Positions 6,222 through 8,517 of a DNA stretch of 8,517 nucleotides are shown piece by piece (positions within the stretch are counted from its first letter, which is position 1; every line of letters begins with the position of its first letter). Origin of the DNA: Bacillota bacterium (GTDB lineage Bacteria; Bacillota; Sulfobacillia; Symbiobacteriales; Symbiobacteriaceae); assembly GCA_028287415.1 (NCBI GenBank), contig JAQBPS010000325.1, positions 1-8,517 on the forward strand, read 5' to 3'. The notes below the pieces were generated by a model. That model saw nothing but the letters and a program-made list of their open reading frames with translations. It was not told the origin of the DNA and did not search any database. A program made the position numbers and the translations under genes.

Positions 6222-6252
6222 TTTCCTGCCATCCGCTGCGTGCTGCAGGAAA
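6222..6252. promoter_or_regulatory. 8-bp inverted repeat TTTCCTGC/GCAGGAAA, possible regulator site
   Basis: TTTCCTGC at 6222-6229 is matched exactly by its reverse complement GCAGGAAA at 6245-6252. The 15-bp spacer puts the arm centres 23 bp apart, about two helical turns. It sits midway between two divergent genes, as expected for a shared operator. Confidence 0.35.
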
Positions 6253-6282
6253 TCACTGTGCAGACACGAAAGAATATTAGAA

Positions 6283-6288
6283 TATAAA
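6283..6288 (+). promoter_or_regulatory. Candidate -10 element TATAAA for the HD-GYP gene
   Basis: An AT-rich island at 6270-6289 in otherwise GC-rich DNA contains TATAAA at 6283-6288, just before the open frame of the HD-GYP gene. No clear -35 box is seen. Transcription from here would begin at about 6294-6297, so the message would be nearly leaderless. Confidence 0.3.
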
Positions 6289-6290
6289 TC

Positions 6291-7442
6291 GTGCTGGTGG
6301 TGACGGGCGTGTATCGAGTGCCGATCAGCGAGGTCCGTTCCGGCATGCGGCTGGGTAAGTCGGTGCGCATGCCTGGCGGGCGCATCTTGCTCCAGGCCGG
6401 CACCGAGTTGAAGGCCGCCTATCTGGAGCCTCTGAAGCGACACGGCATCGCCGCCGTCTATGTCATCAATGAGCTGGCGCCCGATGTGGAGCCGGCTGAC
6501 GTCGTTTCCGACGAGGTCCGCAGCGGCCTGTCCACCGATTTCCGGCAGTTGCTCTCCCAGCTGAGCGACGCGTTCGCAGATGCCAGTAAGCGCTATCGCG
6601 CCCAGATCAACATCGGGCCGCTGAAGCAGGCTGTGGCGAACCTTGTCGATGAACTGCTGGTGGATCGCAACGCCGTGGTGAACCTCCAGGACATCCGCAC
6701 CGCCGACGAATATACGCTCGGCCACTCCGTCAATGTCTGCATCCTCTCCGTGCTCCTGGGCACAGCGCTGGACTACAATGTTGGCGAGCTGCGGGACCTG
6801 GGGCTGGGCGCCCTCATGCACGATATCGGCAAGGTGGCGATTCCGCCGGAGATCCTGCGCAAGCCCGGTGTGCTTACGCCGGAGGAGTTCGCGTTGATGA
6901 AGACGCACACCACGCTCGGAGCTCAGATCCTGCGGGACCAGGGTTTTGTCAGTTATACGGCTGCGAGCGTTGCCCTACAGCACCACGAGCGCTGGGAGGG
7001 CGGGGGCTACCCGCTCGGGCTCAGCGGTGATCAGATCTTCAAGTTCTCCCGCATCTGCGCGATCGCTGACTGCTACGACGCGCTCACGGCTGACCGGGTG
7101 TACCGCAAGGGAATGCCGCCGGCCAGGGCCAGGCAGCTCCTGGTCGAGGAGATGCGGCACTTCTTTGACCCGGAGATGCTGGGCACGTTCCTGCCCCTGA
7201 CCGCACCCTACCCGGTTGGATCCATGGTGGAGCTGACCGATGGCCAGGTGGCCGTCGTGGTGGCGGTTGAGCGGCGCAATGTGGAGTGCCCGCGGGTGCG
7301 CGTGATCCTCGGGGCGGACCGGGCCGGGCTCGCCGAGCCGTACGAGATCGACCTGGCGCTCCATTCGGCCACGGAGATTGCCCGACCCTTCCAGGAGATC
7401 GTGCCGGAACTGCCGCCGGATCTGCTCGCTGCCGACGGTTAG
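6291..7442 (+). CDS. HD-GYP domain protein, probable cyclic-di-GMP phosphodiesterase
   Basis: A cytoplasmic 383-aa protein expected to hydrolyse cyclic-di-GMP. The N-terminal 8-60 segment, beginning VPISEVRSGMRLG and with a GTEL turn at 37-40, is the small beta-rich domain often placed before HD-GYP. The catalytic domain spans about 130-305: His145 in HSVNV, the metal-binding His177-Asp178 in HDIGKVAIP, KTHTTLGAQIL from 204 with His206, His231-His232-Glu233, the GYP at 239-241, and Asp260 in AIADCYDALTADRVYR. The usual DGxGYP reads EGGGYP, a conservative change. A short beta domain (305-345) follows. No receiver or membrane domain is present. The start is uncertain: a stop (TAA 6285-6287) makes GTG 6291 the earliest option, but it has no ribosome site; GTG 6309 is an alternative. 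The target process is unknown. Confidence 0.92.
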   Translation: MLVVTGVYRVPISEVRSGMRLGKSVRMPGGRILLQAGTELKAAYLEPLKRHGIAAVYVINELAPDVEPADVVSDEVRSGLSTDFRQLLSQLSDAFADASKRYRAQINIGPLKQAVANLVDELLVDRNAVVNLQDIRTADEYTLGHSVNVCILSVLLGTALDYNVGELRDLGLGALMHDIGKVAIPPEILRKPGVLTPEEFALMKTHTTLGAQILRDQGFVSYTAASVALQHHERWEGGGYPLGLSGDQIFKFSRICAIADCYDALTADRVYRKGMPPARARQLLVEEMRHFFDPEMLGTFLPLTAPYPVGSMVELTDGQVAVVVAVERRNVECPRVRVILGADRAGLAEPYEIDLALHSATEIARPFQEIVPELPPDLLAADG

Positions 7443-7462
7443 CCGTAACAAGCCGCCCAATT

Positions 7463-7471
7463 TGATATACT
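7463..7471 (+). promoter_or_regulatory. Extended -10 promoter candidate for the molybdopterin oxidoreductase
   Basis: TGATATACT matches the extended -10 pattern TGnTATAAT with one mismatch in the hexamer (TATACT at 7466-7471). No recognisable -35 box is present, as is common for extended -10 promoters. Transcription would begin near 7478, giving a leader of about 20-30 nt. Confidence 0.45.
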
Positions 7472-7497
7472 AAAAGGAGAAGGAAACGTAAGGATGG

Positions 7498-8094
7498 GTG
7501 CTGCTGATGGCCGCGGACGAGCGTACACCTGCGGAGCGGACTCCGCCCGGGCAGATCCTGACCCGGGACTGGCCGGTCCTTCACTACGGCAATGTGCCAA
7601 AGGTCAATATCGCGAACTGGCGCTTCCAGATTTACGGCGTGGTTGCGGATGAGCTGATGCTCACCCGGGAGGACTTCATGAAGTTGCCCCGCAGCAAGGT
7701 GCGGTGCGACATCCACTGCGTCACGCACTGGAGCCGGTTGGACAACGAGTTTGAGGGCGTGCTACTCAAAGATCTGCTGCAGCTGGTCAAAGTGAAGCCG
7801 GAGGCCCGGTATGTCATGTTCCATGCCGCGGGCGGGTGGAATACGAACCTCCCTCTGGCAGACCTCATGCATGATGATGTCCTGTTCGCCTGGCGCTGGA
7901 ATGGTCAGGATCTCTCGGTTGAGCACGGCTGGCCGATGCGGACCGTCGTGCCCCACCTTTATTTCTGGAAGAGCGCCAAGTGGGTCAACGCCATGGAGTT
8001 CATGGCTGAGGACCGACCGGGCTTCTGGGAGCAGAACGGTTACCACCCGTATGGCGACCCATGGCGTGAACAGCGCTTCAGCGACGAATGGTAA
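7498..8094 (+). CDS. Small cytoplasmic sulfite-oxidase-like molybdopterin oxidoreductase
   Basis: A 198-aa protein of the sulfite oxidase/YedY (MsrP) fold, carrying a single-pterin molybdenum cofactor; its substrate is unknown. The probable Mo-ligating residue is Cys74 in CDIHCVTHWSR (70-80), followed by the family FEGV at 85-88. HAAGGW at 109-114, EHGWPMRTVVP from 142, KSAKWV at 158-163 and the C-terminal NGYHPYGDPWREQRF at 180-194 are typical of the roughly 200-aa bacterial sulfite-oxidase-like group. Unlike exported MsrP or sulfite dehydrogenases there is no Tat or Sec signal, nor a heme or dimerisation domain, so a cytoplasmic protein is expected. The start is ambiguous: GTG 7498 is the earliest in-frame start, ATG 7507 is equally plausible, and the purine-rich AAGGAGAAGG at 7474-7483 is rather far from both. 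It lies 55 bp after the HD-GYP gene; readthrough is possible. Confidence 0.9.
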   Translation: MLLMAADERTPAERTPPGQILTRDWPVLHYGNVPKVNIANWRFQIYGVVADELMLTREDFMKLPRSKVRCDIHCVTHWSRLDNEFEGVLLKDLLQLVKVKPEARYVMFHAAGGWNTNLPLADLMHDDVLFAWRWNGQDLSVEHGWPMRTVVPHLYFWKSAKWVNAMEFMAEDRPGFWEQNGYHPYGDPWREQRFSDEW

Positions 8095-8104
8095 GCGAAA
8101 CAGC

Positions 8105-8135
8105 AAGGGGCGCCCTCAGGTAGGACGCCCCTTTT
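8105..8135 (+). terminator. Rho-independent terminator after the molybdopterin oxidoreductase
   Basis: AAGGGGCG at 8105-8112 pairs with CGCCCCTT at 8126-8133. After one C/A mismatch, CCT at 8114-8116 pairs with AGG at 8122-8124, leaving a 5-nt loop. A TTTT run (8132-8135) follows on the plus strand. It begins 10 bp after the stop codon and separates two convergent genes. Confidence 0.85.
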
Positions 8136-8152
8136 GTACGCAATTTGTTGTA

Positions 8153-8517
8153 TTATCTAAATAGAGATGGCCGATGGCTGGCGGCAGTCACCACAACACC
8201 AGCGGCCATGACGAGCGGCAAGGTCACGAGTATGGCGGAGCACCAGCCGGGGAGAAGGGGCGTGCGGGGTGTGAGCAGCACTTCTGCCAGGAACAGCAGT
8301 GCGCTGAGGGCTGAAAACGCACCCTGCAGGCCCAGCCAGAGCAGCGGGCGTATGCCGGCCTGCCGATGGCCGTGCCAGGCGACCATGGCGAGCACGGCCC
8401 AGTACAGCAGGTGGAGGCCGTTGACGGCGGGGGGCAGCAGGGACTGCATAGCCCTGACCAACCCCGGACTCGCCATGATGACTTCTTCCAGGATGACGAT
8501 GACCGCCGTAATCGCCA
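8153..8517 (-). CDS. Unrecognised membrane protein, C-terminal part, start beyond window edge
   Basis: The minus-strand frame is open from the right edge to a TAA at 8153-8155, giving 121 codons. An internal ATG at 8476 is possible, but the residues before it (AITAVIVILEEVI) continue the hydrophobic character and lack any stop. The true start therefore probably lies outside the window and this is a 3' fragment. The protein is mainly hydrophobic: an N-terminal stretch at the window edge, a helix around GLHLLYWAVLAMVAW, a helix around LGLQGAFSALSALLFLAEVLL, and a last helix around AILVTLPLVMAAGVVV, ending with a short basic tail. No catalytic or binding motif is visible and I do not recognise the family. 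Its stop lies 18 bp beyond the terminator of the convergent gene. Confidence 0.65.
   Translation of the reverse strand, partial: AITAVIVILEEVIMASPGLVRAMQSLLPPAVNGLHLLYWAVLAMVAWHGHRQAGIRPLLWLGLQGAFSALSALLFLAEVLLTPRTPLLPGWCSAILVTLPLVMAAGVVVTAASHRPSLFR

Larger units (their letters stand above)
6188..6265. repeat. Three GCAGAC direct repeats in a divergent intergenic region
   Basis: The hexamer GCAGAC occurs at 6188-6193, 6216-6221 and 6260-6265, all on the plus strand, within 78 bp. Spacings start-to-start are 28 and 44 bp. The sites could be half-sites for a regulator of the divergent proline dehydrogenase and HD-GYP genes. They overlap or abut the two dyads listed separately. No known regulator consensus is claimed. 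Confidence 0.35.

Noticed and set aside
6153..6908. Upstream extension of the proline dehydrogenase frame to 6908.
   Set aside because: The extra 252 codons are antisense to the HD-GYP gene and show no homology-like motif. ATG 6152 has a good ribosome site and starts at the family N-terminus.
1..8517. CRISPR array, insertion sequence, phage, toxin-antitoxin or tRNA signals.
   Set aside because: No regularly spaced repeats, transposase motifs, terminal inverted repeats or cloverleaf were seen on either strand.

Overview
The window is GC-rich, densely packed bacterial chromosome with strong Shine-Dalgarno sites and some GTG and TTG starts. The closest family resemblances I recognise are to Bacillus YrhE/YrhD and YjgC/YjgD and to the small monofunctional proline dehydrogenase of Firmicutes. 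I infer a high-GC Firmicute, possibly Symbiobacterium-like. The taxon is an inference, not something read directly from the sequence.

Layout. (1) 1-1037, minus strand: an MFS transporter of the oxalate/formate antiporter (OFA) family, cut by the left edge. (2) A 201-bp divergent intergenic region with several short inverted repeats. (3) 1239-5101, plus strand: a tight four-gene unit made of a 993-aa cysteine-type molybdenum formate dehydrogenase alpha subunit, a DUF1641 protein whose start overlaps it, a 76-aa HMA-fold-like protein without the metal-binding CxxC, and a 47-aa two-CxxC zinc-ribbon-like protein. A perfect 17-bp hairpin follows. (4) 5226-6152, minus strand: a monofunctional proline dehydrogenase that converges on the formate dehydrogenase unit. 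(5) A 138-bp divergent intergenic region with dyads and a hexamer present three times. (6) 6291-7442, plus strand: an HD-GYP cyclic-di-GMP phosphodiesterase. (7) 7498-8094, plus strand: a small soluble sulfite-oxidase-fold molybdopterin oxidoreductase, followed by a terminator. (8) 8153-8517, minus strand: the C-terminal part of an unrecognised membrane protein, cut by the right edge.

How it fits together. The catalytic subunit plus DUF1641 pair matches the Bacillus YjgC/YjgD type enzyme, which from memory has been described as a two-subunit, menaquinone-linked formate dehydrogenase (ForC/ForE). No NuoE/NuoF-like NAD module is present here, so a quinone-linked or other acceptor is a reasonable inference. 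The divergent OFA transporter could supply or export formate (or an oxalate, lactate or related carboxylate), giving a local formate module. The two small downstream ORFs, a CxxC-less HMA-like protein and a zinc ribbon, are the least explained part and the best candidates for undescribed accessory factors. A second molybdenum enzyme lies 2.4 kb further on, but nothing ties it functionally to the first. No tRNA, rRNA, CRISPR, insertion sequence or phage feature was seen, and no gene-free stretch exceeds about 200 bp.
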